Shown here one piece after another: positions 41,192 to 49,410 of a DNA stretch of 49,521 nt. This stretch comes from Avidehalobacter sp964569265 (GTDB taxonomy: Bacteria; Bacillota; Dehalobacteriia; UBA4068; UBA4997), in contig CAZMTO010000010.1 of NCBI GenBank assembly GCA_964569265.1, positions 1 through 49,521 on the forward strand, written 5' to 3'. The notes under the pieces are model-generated. The model worked only from the letters and a program-made list of their open reading frames with translations, was not told where the DNA came from and did not search any database. How positions within the stretch are numbered: position 1 is the stretch's first letter; each line of letters starts with the position of its first letter. The translations under genes were made by a program, and so were the position numbers.

Positions 41192-41509
41192 TTATTTATT
41201 TAGTTTTTTTAGCAAATCTTCTCGCTGGCGAACACCCAGCCCCCGTATACGGCGAACCTCGTCGATACCGACTTCTTCCATAATACGGGCAGCCGTTATT
41301 TTGCCCACCTGCGGCAGACTTTCTAACGCATACTTAACGCGTGTTTTGGCAATAACATCATCGTCATCTGCCATAGCCAAAAGGTCAGCCATAGTAAGGC
41401 TGCCGTCTTTTAACTGTACGCGTATTTGGGCGCGGCGAGCGCGCACCTGTTGAGCTTTTTTAAGACCATCCAGCTTTTGTTCAGCCGATAGCGTTGGCAT
41501 AACTACCAT
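41192..41509 (-). CDS. mihF: Integration host factor, actinobacterial type (MihF-like)
   Basis: A 105-residue basic protein. The N-terminal part (about 8-35) is a helix rich in Lys, Arg and Gln. The C-terminal part has LESLPQVGKITAARIMEEVGIDEVRRIRGLGVRQREDLL (about 62-100), a helix-two-turn-helix that resembles the DNA-binding core of actinobacterial IHF. Such genes occur next to remA-gmk in many Clostridia. By analogy it binds and bends DNA without sequence specificity. The 124-base leader between yicC and this gene has a hairpin (GGAAGC/GCTTCC) and a perfect small palindrome, CGGAT-ATT-ATCCG. Confidence 0.85.
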   Translation of the reverse strand: MVVMPTLSAEQKLDGLKKAQQVRARRAQIRVQLKDGSLTMADLLAMADDDDVIAKTRVKYALESLPQVGKITAARIMEEVGIDEVRRIRGLGVRQREDLLKKLNK

Positions 41510-41633
41510 TGTAAAACAACCTTTCCAAGTGGATTTCGGATAATATCCGATTGGGGAAGCCCGCTAAGAAAAGCTTCCATAAAAATTATAGCGCAAAAAC
41601 TATAAAGTAATATGGTGTCTGCTGCGGCAAAAA

Positions 41634-42515
41634 TTATTCCAGGTTTTGTATTTGTTCCCTTATTTTTTCCAGTTCACTTTTAGCCTCTATAACCAACTGG
41701 CTGATATCCAGACAATTAGCCTTAGAGCCTATGGTATTAACCTCGCGATTAATTTCCTGCAACAGAAAATCCAGCTTGCGACCGCAAGCTGCATCACCCT
41801 GCAACAAGTCGGCAAGCTGCTTTAAATGGCTGTTCAGGCGTACAAGTTCTTCATTAACGCAGGCATGGTCGGCAAAATAAGCAACTTCGTTGGCCAGCCT
41901 TACCTCGTCTACCGGCGCCACACCGCTCAAAAGCTCGGTTATACGCGCCGTAAGCTTCTTCTGATAATCGGCGGCAACGTTTTCGGCCAGCTTTTCAATA
42001 CGGCTTACATAAGCTGTTACCGTATTGCGGCGGCCCACAAGGTCGGCACACAGGCGTTCACCCTCTAACCGGCGCATAGCCGCAAAGGCTGCCAGCGCAT
42101 CACCCAAGGCTGTATGCAAAACCGCCCCTATTGCCTCAATATCATCTGCCGCTTTTTCTGTAACCAATACGCCCGGCAAGCGCAGCAGCCCGCTTACCGT
42201 CAAATCATTGGAACGTGATGTTCTGGCTGCTATTTGCCCGGCAGCCAAAACATAGGCGGCTGCCAACTCAACATCAGCATTAACGGTAGGTAAACATTCC
42301 CCAACTGTTTCTACCTGAATATAAACATCAATTTTGCCGCGCGCTGCCACTTCGGCAATACGGCTTTTTACAGCCTGCTCCAGCGGCATAGTAGACCTTG
42401 GCCCGTGTATGGCAACCTCTAAAAAACGGTTATTGACGGATTTAAGCTCCACCGTGATTTTGTAACGTTCATCAGCGGCCTCGCCCCGACCAAACCCCGT
42501 CATACTGTTTACCAT
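41634..42515 (-). CDS. yicC: YicC family endoribonuclease
   Basis: A 293-residue protein with a YicC-like N-terminal domain starting VNSMTGFGRGEA and VELKSVNNRFLE, and the DUF1732 C-terminal domain with FLLQEINREVNTIGSKANCLDISQLVIEAKSELEKIREQIQNLE. Family members degrade or process RNA. GGGGGTGTGTT precedes ATG. It is divergent from rqcH and upstream of mihF-remA-gmk-rpoZ-coaBC-metK; it may begin that unit or be separated by the 124-base leader. Confidence 0.94.
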   Translation of the reverse strand: MVNSMTGFGRGEAADERYKITVELKSVNNRFLEVAIHGPRSTMPLEQAVKSRIAEVAARGKIDVYIQVETVGECLPTVNADVELAAAYVLAAGQIAARTSRSNDLTVSGLLRLPGVLVTEKAADDIEAIGAVLHTALGDALAAFAAMRRLEGERLCADLVGRRNTVTAYVSRIEKLAENVAADYQKKLTARITELLSGVAPVDEVRLANEVAYFADHACVNEELVRLNSHLKQLADLLQGDAACGRKLDFLLQEINREVNTIGSKANCLDISQLVIEAKSELEKIREQIQNLE

Positions 42516-42700
42516 AACACACCCCCGTCTAATATCGGCATAATCATCCCAATTATTTGGTAATTATTCGCCTGTAAAATAAAAAATCCTGCTTGTTGCG
42601 CAAATATTTTATCTATTTTGCCTAATTTACTGCTTGTTTTTAGTAAAAAAGTGCGCTACTATATAATTGGTAAAATTTTTGCACATTACAGGAGGCTGCT

Positions 42701-44440
42701 ATGCCCTTTGACAGTTTAACCTTATCTGCCGCTGCCCACGATACCGATGTGCTGGTTGGCGGCAAAATAAACAAAATTCACCAGCCCGACAAATATTCGG
42801 TGCTGCTGCGCTTTTTTACGCCCAACGGCAATTTTAAGCTGCTGCTTTGCGCCCACCCCACCGCCGGCCGCCTGCAGCTAACCGACCGCACCTATGCCAA
42901 CCCTGCCAAGCCGCCGCTGTTTTGTATGGTGCTGCGCAAGCACTTAGACAGCGCCAAGCTTATCGGCATAACACAACCGCCGGGAGAACGTGTGGTTAAG
43001 CTTGATTTTGCTGCCCACAACGAAATCGGTGAGGACACCCGCCGTACCCTGATACTGGAAATTATGGGCAAGCACAGCAATCTTATACTTACCGATACCG
43101 ACACCGGTATTATTATCGACGCTGCACGCAGATATTCTCACAATGTTTCGCGCTACCGCGAGGTGTTGCCCAATGTAGAATATCTGGCACCGCCGCCGTC
43201 TGAAAAGCCCCTGATCTACAGCTTTAATGATGCCGACGAGCTGGCCCAGACAATGCTGGCAGGAGATTTGACCCTGCCGCCGGACAAGCTGCTGTTTAGC
43301 TGCACCAGCGGCATATCGCCGTATCTGGCAAAAGAGCTTTGCCTTAATGCCCGGCTTAACCTTAGCAGCAACAGCGAGGAGCTTGGTGCCTACGATTTTA
43401 ACCATTTGTATGCCACTTTGCAGGTGCTTAAAAAAACTATTGCCGACAACAAATTTGCGCCGGTTTTAATTGGCACAACCGATTTTTATGTTCTGCCGCC
43501 GGCAAACGGCGCTGCCTGCACCTGCTGCCCCACTATCAGCGCCGCGCTGGATGAATTTTATCAGGCGCAGGAGGACGCTCAGACTTTTACTGCCGAACGC
43601 AACCGCCTGCAAAAGCTGCTGGCCAAAGAGCAACAGCGCCTGGTAAAAAAGCTGAAGTTAGAGCAAACCGATTTAAACGAAGCATTATCGGCGGAAAAAT
43701 ATAAAAATGCCGGTGACCTGCTTACCGCCTATTTGCACTTGGTAACGCCGGGTGCCACCGAAATTGAACTGCCCGATTTTTATGAACCGGACAAAATGGT
43801 AAAAATACACCTTAAACCGGAACTTTCGGCGGCCGAAAACGCCAAACGGTTTTTTCACCGGTATAATAAGGCTAAAAAAACGGAACGCCAGCTAAAAGAG
43901 CATATCAGCACCAACAGCGACGAGCTGGCCTATGTAGAAAGCCTGCAAAACGCTCTGGCCGATGCCGAAAGCGTAGCGGATATTGCCCCGGTGCGCCGCG
44001 AACTGCAAGCAGCCGGCTACTTAAAGGCGGACAAAAATGTGCCTAAGCAAAAGGCCGATCATCAACTGACGGAACCGCGCCAATGCCTTACCACCGACGG
44101 TTTTACCGTTTGGTTAGGGCGCAACAACCGCCAAAACGACCGACTTACCACCAAGCTGGCCGACCCCGATGATATTTGGCTGCACACGCAAAAAATTCCC
44201 GGCAGCCACGTTATTTTGCGGCACCAACCGGGCCGTCCCTTTAGCGATACCGCCCTGTTAGAAGCTGCCCAATTAGCCGCCGCCCACAGCAAGGCCCGCA
44301 CTGCCGACAAGGTGCCGGTAGACTACACCACCGTTAAAAACGTAAAAAAGCCCAACGGTGCCAAGCCCGGTATGGTAATTTACTTTGAACAGCAGACCCT
44401 TTATGTTACCCCCGGAGATATACCGGCCAAAAACGACTGA
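42701..44440 (+). CDS. rqcH: Ribosome quality control protein RqcH (NFACT family)
   Basis: A 579-residue protein. The NFACT-N domain begins MPFDSLTLSAAAHDTDVLVGG, with KINKIHQPDKYSVLLRFFT and LILEIMGKHSNLIL. A long coiled coil lies near 285-330 and again near 380-420. The NFACT-R domain is at about 465-570 with DPDDIWLHTQKIPGSHVILR and VPVDYTTVKNVKKPNGAKPG. In Bacillota RqcH recruits tRNA-Ala to stalled 50S subunits and adds alanine tails. Older names (fibronectin-binding protein) refer to the same family. It is monocistronic with a strong terminator. Confidence 0.95.
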   Translation: MPFDSLTLSAAAHDTDVLVGGKINKIHQPDKYSVLLRFFTPNGNFKLLLCAHPTAGRLQLTDRTYANPAKPPLFCMVLRKHLDSAKLIGITQPPGERVVKLDFAAHNEIGEDTRRTLILEIMGKHSNLILTDTDTGIIIDAARRYSHNVSRYREVLPNVEYLAPPPSEKPLIYSFNDADELAQTMLAGDLTLPPDKLLFSCTSGISPYLAKELCLNARLNLSSNSEELGAYDFNHLYATLQVLKKTIADNKFAPVLIGTTDFYVLPPANGAACTCCPTISAALDEFYQAQEDAQTFTAERNRLQKLLAKEQQRLVKKLKLEQTDLNEALSAEKYKNAGDLLTAYLHLVTPGATEIELPDFYEPDKMVKIHLKPELSAAENAKRFFHRYNKAKKTERQLKEHISTNSDELAYVESLQNALADAESVADIAPVRRELQAAGYLKADKNVPKQKADHQLTEPRQCLTTDGFTVWLGRNNRQNDRLTTKLADPDDIWLHTQKIPGSHVILRHQPGRPFSDTALLEAAQLAAAHSKARTADKVPVDYTTVKNVKKPNGAKPGMVIYFEQQTLYVTPGDIPAKND

Positions 44441-44446
44441 AACAGC

Positions 44447-44478
44447 AAAGCCCCTCTTTTTAAGAGGGGCTTTTTTTA
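44447..44478 (+). terminator. Rho-independent terminator of rqcH
   Basis: GCCCCTCTT (44450-44458) pairs with AAGAGGGGC (44462-44470), followed by seven T. Confidence 0.95.
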
Positions 44479-44506
44479 CTATTTACTATTTTTTTTACTG
44501 TTTTCT

Positions 44507-44719
44507 TTACTTTTTCTCTGCTTCTTCCGGCACAAATTCTAAATGCGCCAGCGCATAACGCAATGCCATACACATCAACTCATTACGAGAATGGGCACTT
44601 TTGCCGGCCAATTCATCAAAAGCCTGCTGTATATCACGCTCCATACGCAAGGTTATTATTGTATGCGTATCAGCCTTTTTATCATAATTTTTATGACGAA
44701 CTACAAATTTTTCAGTCAT
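44507..44719 (-). CDS. Ribbon-helix-helix (CopG/Arc-like) protein
   Basis: A 70-residue protein. Basic N-terminus KFVVRHKNYDKKADTH, then a beta strand HTIITLRMERD and two helices IQQAFDELAGKSAHSRNELMCMALRYALAHLEF, the layout of a MetJ/Arc DNA-binding dimer. An acidic tail (VPEEAEKK) ends it. The ATG at 44719 follows GGGGGTGTGTT; the longer open frame lacks such a site. It is divergent from a DUF6809-like gene across an AT-rich inverted repeat, which could be its operator. Whether it is a repressor of that gene or of itself is inference. Confidence 0.75.
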   Translation of the reverse strand: MTEKFVVRHKNYDKKADTHTIITLRMERDIQQAFDELAGKSAHSRNELMCMALRYALAHLEFVPEEAEKK

Positions 44720-44766
44720 AACACACCCCCACGTCAAGTTTATATGTTTATTATAGTTGATCTTTG

Positions 44767-44795
44767 TTGACTTTAGTATCATATATTATTATAAT
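44767..44795 (+). promoter_or_regulatory. Promoter of the DUF6809-like gene
   Basis: TTGACT (44767-44772), 17 bases, TATAAT (44790-44795). Predicted start near 44802. Confidence 0.75.
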
Positions 44796-44820
44796 ATAAA
44801 TATATAATATAATAATATAT
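44781..44820. promoter_or_regulatory. AT-only inverted repeat, candidate operator
   Basis: ATATATTATTATAATAT on the left is nearly complementary to ATAATATAATAATATAT on the right, forming a 40-bp imperfect palindrome built only of A and T. It covers the -10 element of the rightward promoter. It suits a ribbon-helix-helix dimer array but could also be plain AT-rich promoter DNA. Confidence 0.45.
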
Positions 44821-44842
44821 TTATATTACGGGAGGTAAACTT

Positions 44843-45124
44843 ATGGCTAATATACTGGAAGAACTTTACAACGGCGAGCTTTATCCGGCGGAAAATTTTA
44901 CCAGTTTAAGTGATGAATACCGCCAACTTCGCCGCAAGAACTTTATTTTGCACACAGATTTTATTCAAAAGCTGCAACAACTGGAACCGCCGCTCGACGA
45001 GGAATTTATTACAATAATAGACGAACAAATAAAGGAAATTCCCTTGCAATTTTATGCAGCATTTGCCGCCGGGTTTAAAACCGGTGCCAAAATTATGGTA
45101 AAAGTTTTTGACGACGAACAATAA
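44843..45124 (+). CDS. DUF6809-like small protein
   Basis: A 93-residue soluble acidic protein starting ILEELYNGELYPAENF, followed by helices and ending GFKTGAKIMVKVFDDEQ. The ILEELY-NG-x-P opening and the closing GF-x-x-GA-x-IM-x-EV/KVF pattern resemble the uncharacterised DUF6809 family common in Clostridia, including on mobile elements. I know no function. It has a strong GGGAGGT ribosome site and its own promoter, which overlaps the AT-only palindrome. It ends 101 bases before the metal ATPase, which has its own promoter. Confidence 0.65.
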   Translation: MANILEELYNGELYPAENFTSLSDEYRQLRRKNFILHTDFIQKLQQLEPPLDEEFITIIDEQIKEIPLQFYAAFAAGFKTGAKIMVKVFDDEQ

Positions 45125-45139
45125 ATTCAGTCTGCGGCA

Positions 45140-45168
45140 TTGACAACGCCACCCGACAGGCGTATAAT
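45140..45168 (+). promoter_or_regulatory. Consensus promoter of the metal ATPase gene
   Basis: TTGACA (45140-45145), 17 bases, TATAAT (45163-45168): perfect hexamers and spacing, implying strong transcription unless repressed. Confidence 0.88.
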
Positions 45169-45171
45169 ACA

Positions 45172-45197
45172 AACAAATGAACATTTGTTCATTTGTT
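45172..45197 (+). promoter_or_regulatory. ArsR/SmtB (CadC/CzrA)-type operator
   Basis: AACAAATGAAC, ATTT, GTTCATTTGTT is an inverted repeat with perfect 11-bp arms, sitting at the predicted transcription start. The TGAACA-x-TGTTCA-like core is the known signature of ArsR/SmtB metal-sensor sites. No arsR-type gene is in the window, so the repressor must be encoded elsewhere. Confidence 0.82.
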
Positions 45198-45225
45198 AAT
45201 ACAACCTACCGGGAGGTACCGCTTT

Positions 45226-47244
45226 ATGTGCAATCATCATAAACATAACCATAAACATACCGATGGCTGTTGCTGCGGCCACGAACACGAGCATCACCAC
45301 GAGCATAGTTGCTGCGAACATAAACACGAACATCACCACGAACACCACCACGAAAGCTGCGGCTGCGGCTGCGGTCACGACCATAACCATGAGCCGGAAC
45401 ACGGCGAGCTGCCCAAGCTGCTGATAGGTGCAGGCTTGTTTGCCATAGGTTTGCTGCTCAAAATATCGGCGGCACCTGCGTGGCTTGCCATTGCCACACT
45501 GGCCGCAGCCTACCTGTGGTTAGGCGGCAACGTGTTGCTCAGCGCCGGGCGCAACATTGTACATGGCCATATATTTGATGAAAACTTTTTAATGAGCATT
45601 GCTACCCTTGGTGCCTTTGCCATACAGGAATACCCCGAAGCAGTTGGCGTAATGCTGTTTTACCGCATTGGCGAATATTTTGAGGACAAAGCCTGCGCCC
45701 AAAGCCGCAAGCAGATTATGCAGGCTGTGGATATGCGCCCCGATGTGGTAAACCGCCTGACCGCTGCCCAAAGCGACCAAACCGAGGAAATACCGGCCGC
45801 CGCTGCTGCCGTCGGTGATTTGCTGCTGATACGCCCCGGTGACCGTATACCGCTGGACGGTGTTATAGTTAACGGCTCCGGGCGGCTTGATACATCGGCG
45901 CTGACGGGCGAACCCAAGCCGCGACACGTTCAGCCGGGCAGCAAGGTGTTATCCGGCTGCCTAAACATTAACGGGCGCCTGATATTGCAGGTAGAAAAAC
46001 CACTGGCAGAATCTATGGTAACGCGCATTTTGCAATCGGTAGAAAATGCCGCCGAAACCAAGCCGCAAATAGACCGCTTTATAACCCGGTTTGCCCGCGT
46101 GTACACCCCTGTTGTGGTGGTGCTGGCGCTGCTGGTAGCCCTGCTGCCGCCCCTGCTGTTTAAGGCATCGTTTGCATATTGGCTTAAAACCGCCCTTACC
46201 TTTTTGGTTATAAGCTGTCCCTGCGCGCTGGTGCTTTCGGTACCGCTGGCCTACTTTGCCGGCATTGGTGCAGCTTCGGCCAAAGGCATTTTGTTTAAAA
46301 GCGGTCTGGCTATGGAAAACATCGGCCGGCTTAAAGCCGTAGCCTTTGATAAAACCGGCACCCTTACCCTTGGGCAATTTGCCGTACAAACTGTTTTGCC
46401 CGCTGCCGACATATCTGCCGACGAACTGTTAGCCACCGCCGCCGCCTGTGAAGCTGCCAGCACCCACCCTATTGCAGCCAGCATAACCGCCGCCGCCAAT
46501 GCTGCCGGGCTTAAACACCTGCCCGCCGACAACATTCAGGAGTTGGCCGGCATGGGCATAACCGCCAAAATAAACGGCCAAAACGTGCTTTGCGGCAATC
46601 ACCGGCTTATGCAGCAGTTTGACATTAACCTTGATGCCTGCCATGAATACGAAGCCGCTACCGAGGTTCTTATAGCAATAAACGGCAAATTTTGCGGCCA
46701 AATAATTATTGCCGACACTATTAAAGATGACACCCCTAAAGCCGTAGCCGAGCTTAAACAACAGGGGCTGCACGTTTGTATGCTTACCGGTGATGCCGAA
46801 TACACTGCCGCCGCCGTAGCCGAGGCCATAGGTGTTGATGAAGTACACGCCCGCCTGCTGCCGGACGATAAACTGGCCGCGCTTGCCGAAATACGCCAAC
46901 GTCGGGGTGCTGTAATGTTTGTCGGGGATGGCATAAACGATGCACCGGTGCTGGCCGGTGCCGATATTGGTGCCGCTATGGGCAGCGGTGCCGATGCCGC
47001 CATAGAAGCTGCCGATGTGGTCTTTATGAATTCGAACACCACCGCCGTGCCCGGGGCCATAAGCATTGCCCGCGCTGCCAACCGCATTGCCCGCCAAAAT
47101 GTAGTTTTTGCACTGACAATAAAAGCTGCCATAATGCTGGTTGGTCTGTGCGGCCACGCCAATATGTGGCTGGCTGTTTTTGCCGATACCGGCGTTGCCA
47201 TGCTGTGTCTGCTAAATTCCGTAAAAATACTGCACCGCAAATAA
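45226..47244 (+). CDS. cadA: Heavy-metal P1B-type ATPase with His/Cys-rich N-terminus (zinc/cadmium exporter)
   Basis: A 672-residue metal-exporting ATPase. Residues 2-60 are a His/Cys/Glu-rich tail (CCCGHEHEHHHEHSCCEHKH and further HHEHHHE repeats) in place of the usual HMA domain. Core motifs: ALTGEPKP near 230, the membrane CPC motif SCPCALVLSVPLAYF near 330, the phosphorylation site FDKTGTLTLG near 385, STHPIAAS (HP motif) near 425 and VGDGINDAPVLAGADIGAAMGSG near 570. CPC plus a C-terminal membrane Lys/Asp-Thr-Gly segment indicates the Zn/Cd/Pb group. The ATG at 45226 follows GGGAGGT. It is controlled by a perfect promoter with an ArsR-type operator and ends in a terminator. Confidence 0.93.
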   Translation: MCNHHKHNHKHTDGCCCGHEHEHHHEHSCCEHKHEHHHEHHHESCGCGCGHDHNHEPEHGELPKLLIGAGLFAIGLLLKISAAPAWLAIATLAAAYLWLGGNVLLSAGRNIVHGHIFDENFLMSIATLGAFAIQEYPEAVGVMLFYRIGEYFEDKACAQSRKQIMQAVDMRPDVVNRLTAAQSDQTEEIPAAAAAVGDLLLIRPGDRIPLDGVIVNGSGRLDTSALTGEPKPRHVQPGSKVLSGCLNINGRLILQVEKPLAESMVTRILQSVENAAETKPQIDRFITRFARVYTPVVVVLALLVALLPPLLFKASFAYWLKTALTFLVISCPCALVLSVPLAYFAGIGAASAKGILFKSGLAMENIGRLKAVAFDKTGTLTLGQFAVQTVLPAADISADELLATAAACEAASTHPIAASITAAANAAGLKHLPADNIQELAGMGITAKINGQNVLCGNHRLMQQFDINLDACHEYEAATEVLIAINGKFCGQIIIADTIKDDTPKAVAELKQQGLHVCMLTGDAEYTAAAVAEAIGVDEVHARLLPDDKLAALAEIRQRRGAVMFVGDGINDAPVLAGADIGAAMGSGADAAIEAADVVFMNSNTTAVPGAISIARAANRIARQNVVFALTIKAAIMLVGLCGHANMWLAVFADTGVAMLCLLNSVKILHRK

Positions 47245-47257
47245 TTTTGCCGATAAC

Positions 47258-47285
47258 GGGGCGCCGCAAGCGCCCTGTTTTTTTT
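47258..47285 (+). terminator. Terminator of the metal ATPase gene
   Basis: GGGGCGC and GCGCCCT form a 6-7 bp stem around CGCAA, followed by GTTTTTTTT. Confidence 0.9.
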
Positions 47286-47437
47286 GTAAAAAAATGCAAT
47301 GTTAATTATCAGTTTACAAACAGTACGTATAATAGGAAAGTTAACTAAAAAGACGACAGAAAGAATATTATCTGCACTGCCGCCGGGTTTGACAATCAAA
47401 CTTTAGATTATAACTATTTTAAAGGAAGGCGATGCTA

Positions 47438-48853
47438 ATGGAAGAACTTAGTACTAACAATGTTAATTGGCGCAAAATTGTATTTATCATCGGCGTTATG
47501 GTATCGGGCGGCTTTATAACCATGCTTAACCAAACCGTGCTTACCCCGGCCCTGCCCAGCATTATGGCAGAGATGAACGTTACAGCCAACGTTGGCCAGT
47601 GGCTTACTACGGTTTTTTTGCTGGTTTCGTCGGTAATGATACCTATAACGGCGTTTTTTATTGACAAATTTACCACACGCAAGCTGTTTATCGGCGCAAT
47701 ATGCATTTTTGCCACCGGCTCACTGCTGTGTGCAATGTCCGGCAGCTTTGCCGTTATATTGGTGGGGCGCATTTTGCAGGCTTCGGGTGCAGGCATTATG
47801 ATGCCGCTGTGCCAAACGGTTACCATGCTGCTGGTGCCCTTTGAAAAGCGCGGCACGGCTATGGGGCTTATCGGCCTGGTTATGGGCCTGGCACCGGCCA
47901 TTGGGCCTACACTTTCCGGCTGGGTTATAGACGTGTTTAGCTGGCACATTATGTTTTATGTAATCGTAATTTTGGCGGTAATAGATATTGTGCTGGCCTA
48001 CGCCGTGTTGGAAAACGCCACACGCCCCGGCAACCCCAAGCTGGACACACCGTCGGTAATATATTCCAGCTTAGGCTTGTCGCTGTTTTTGTTCGGGTGC
48101 AGTTCAGCCGGCGATTTGGGCATATTTAACCCCACCACCATCGGCTGCCTGCTGGGCGGTGTGCTGGTAATTACCGTGTTTGTTGTACGTCAGCTAAAGC
48201 TGGAAACACCGTTTTTAAACCTGCGTATTTTGGTACACCCCGAATTTACGCTGGCCACGGTTATCGTTATGATTTTAAACGCCGCGCTGATTTCCGGCAC
48301 GGTAATGCTGCCCATATTTATGCAGAACATTCAGGGCTTCAGCGCTATGCAGTCCGGTTTGGTAATGCTGCCGGGCGCAATTTGTATGGCTGTCTTTAAT
48401 ATGGCATCGGGCTATATATTTGATAAACAGGGCCCCCGCCGACTGGCTGTTATCGGTATTTCGCTGCTGTCAATTTCGGCGCTGTGCTTCAGCTTTATCC
48501 AGCCGGGCATACCGTTTGCCGCCATCTGCTTTATTTATACTATGCGTATGGCCGGCATTTCTCTGGCTATGATGCCGATTACCACCTGGGGGCTTAACAG
48601 CCTTAATAACGCCGTTATGGCGCACGGCACGGCCATAAACAGCACACTGCGGCAGGTGGCAGGCTCTATCGGTACAACATTTTTCGTCGCCGTTATGACG
48701 GGCTTTGCCGCTCTTAAAGCCGACGAGGGCTATGTAGCATCTAACCTGTACGGCATACATGTTTCGTTTGATATTATTACGGCTATGTGCCTGCTGGCGC
48801 TGGTGCTTACGCTGGTGTTTGTTAAGGGCAGCACCAAACCGGCCGCTAATTAA
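47438..48853 (+). CDS. MFS drug exporter, DHA2 (EmrB/QacA) type
   Basis: A 471-residue membrane protein with an estimated 12-14 helices. The N-terminal part reads FITMLNQTVLTPALPSIMAEM and VGQWLTTVFLLVSSVMIPITAF, typical of DHA2. GRILQASGAGIMMPL near residue 110 and the antiporter motif C LVMGLAPAIGPTLSGWVID near 145 support proton-coupled drug export. The second ATG (47438) is chosen, as AAGGAAGG would be too close to the first. It lies about 190 bases after the metal ATPase, beyond its terminator, with a TATAAT at 47326-47331 as possible -10. The substrate is unknown; an operator-like regulator is not obvious. Confidence 0.87.
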   Translation: MEELSTNNVNWRKIVFIIGVMVSGGFITMLNQTVLTPALPSIMAEMNVTANVGQWLTTVFLLVSSVMIPITAFFIDKFTTRKLFIGAICIFATGSLLCAMSGSFAVILVGRILQASGAGIMMPLCQTVTMLLVPFEKRGTAMGLIGLVMGLAPAIGPTLSGWVIDVFSWHIMFYVIVILAVIDIVLAYAVLENATRPGNPKLDTPSVIYSSLGLSLFLFGCSSAGDLGIFNPTTIGCLLGGVLVITVFVVRQLKLETPFLNLRILVHPEFTLATVIVMILNAALISGTVMLPIFMQNIQGFSAMQSGLVMLPGAICMAVFNMASGYIFDKQGPRRLAVIGISLLSISALCFSFIQPGIPFAAICFIYTMRMAGISLAMMPITTWGLNSLNNAVMAHGTAINSTLRQVAGSIGTTFFVAVMTGFAALKADEGYVASNLYGIHVSFDIITAMCLLALVLTLVFVKGSTKPAAN

Positions 48854-48870
48854 ACAATCATCTGTAACAA

Positions 48871-48918
48871 AAAAAATCTTACTCCGCGGCTCTGCCATAA
48901 GAGTAAGATTTTTTATTT
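48871..48918 (+). terminator. Terminator of the MFS exporter gene
   Basis: AAAATCTTACTC (48873-48884) pairs perfectly with GAGTAAGATTTT (48901-48912), followed by TTATTTTG. A strong hairpin with a 16-base loop. Confidence 0.93.
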
Positions 48919-48969
48919 TGCCTGATTTTGTTAAGCGAACACCTTGGGCGGCGCAGCTTTTTATTTTGT

Positions 48970-49043
48970 TTCAATCAAGGCTGAACAAACGTTTATCTAT
49001 TCCCGCCCACCGCCCTATATACGCCCTGCTGCGCGGCTTTTTT
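48970..49043. repeat. Second dispersed module, copy downstream of the MFS gene
   Basis: TCAATCAAGGC on the left as in the 10214 copy, the core TTATCTATTCCCGCCCACCG, and a right end GCGCGGCTTTTTTGC as in the 18281 and 49179 copies. Left and right arms are not complementary here, so it looks like a chimera of two versions. Confidence 0.75.
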
Positions 49044-49065
49044 GCAAGGTTACACACCTAAAGCC

Positions 49066-49170
49066 AAGGAATTGCAAGAGTGGTACAGATAATTTTCTTA
49101 GAATACCAGAAGGGCAAATGTGCGCCAGATGCAAGCACGACACAGCAGATATGCCGCTATTGTCAATTCC
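49066..49170 (+). repeat. Hairpin repeat, deleted/nested copy
   Basis: Outer left piece GGAATTGCAAGAGTGGTAC, then CCAGAAGGGCAAATGTGCGCCAGATGCAAG, then directly the right end GCACGACACAGCAGATATGCCGCTATTG. The central hairpin region is missing, as if deleted between short GCAAG/GCACG segments. Confidence 0.75.
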
Positions 49171-49178
49171 GATATAAC

Positions 49179-49247
49179 AAGCCGCGCTAAAGTGGGGCTT
49201 ATCTATTCCCGCCCACCGCCCTACATACGCCGTGCGGCGCGGCTTTT
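49179..49247. repeat. Second dispersed module, copy with AAGCCGCGC ends
   Basis: AAGCCGCGC (about 49179-49188) and GCGCGGCTT (about 49236-49244) form a perfect 9-bp inverted repeat around the same core (ATCTATTCCCGCCCACCGCC). Its arms are unrelated to the TCAATCAAGGC arms of the 10214 copy, yet again complementary. Confidence 0.8.
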
Positions 49248-49282
49248 CAGAACACAGTTTCTCAGAAAACGTTTGTTAGAAT

Positions 49283-49405
49283 ACCAGAAGGGCAAATGTG
49301 CGCCAGATGCAAGGAGTGATTGTATTTTGTCGAGCAAGCTGCACTGATAGTGCGCGTCGCAAGAAAAATGCAAGCACGACAAAGTAGATATGCCGCTATT
49401 GCCGG
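49283..49405 (+). repeat. Hairpin repeat, complete copy with GCACT apex
   Basis: GTGATTGTATTTT (from 49316) pairs with AAAAATGCAAGCAC (to 49377) with one mismatch. The apex is GCACT-GAT-AGTGC (49341-49353). AGAT occurs at both arms, and the right end is ATGCCGCTATTGCCGGTTA. Left boundary CCAGAAGGG at 49283. Confidence 0.85.
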
Positions 49406-49410
49406 TTACG

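Noticed and set aside
45196..45402. Minus-strand frame rich in Val/Met/Ala opposite the metal ATPase N-terminus
   Set aside because: It is the complement of His/Glu codons of the ATPase tail and has no start signals.
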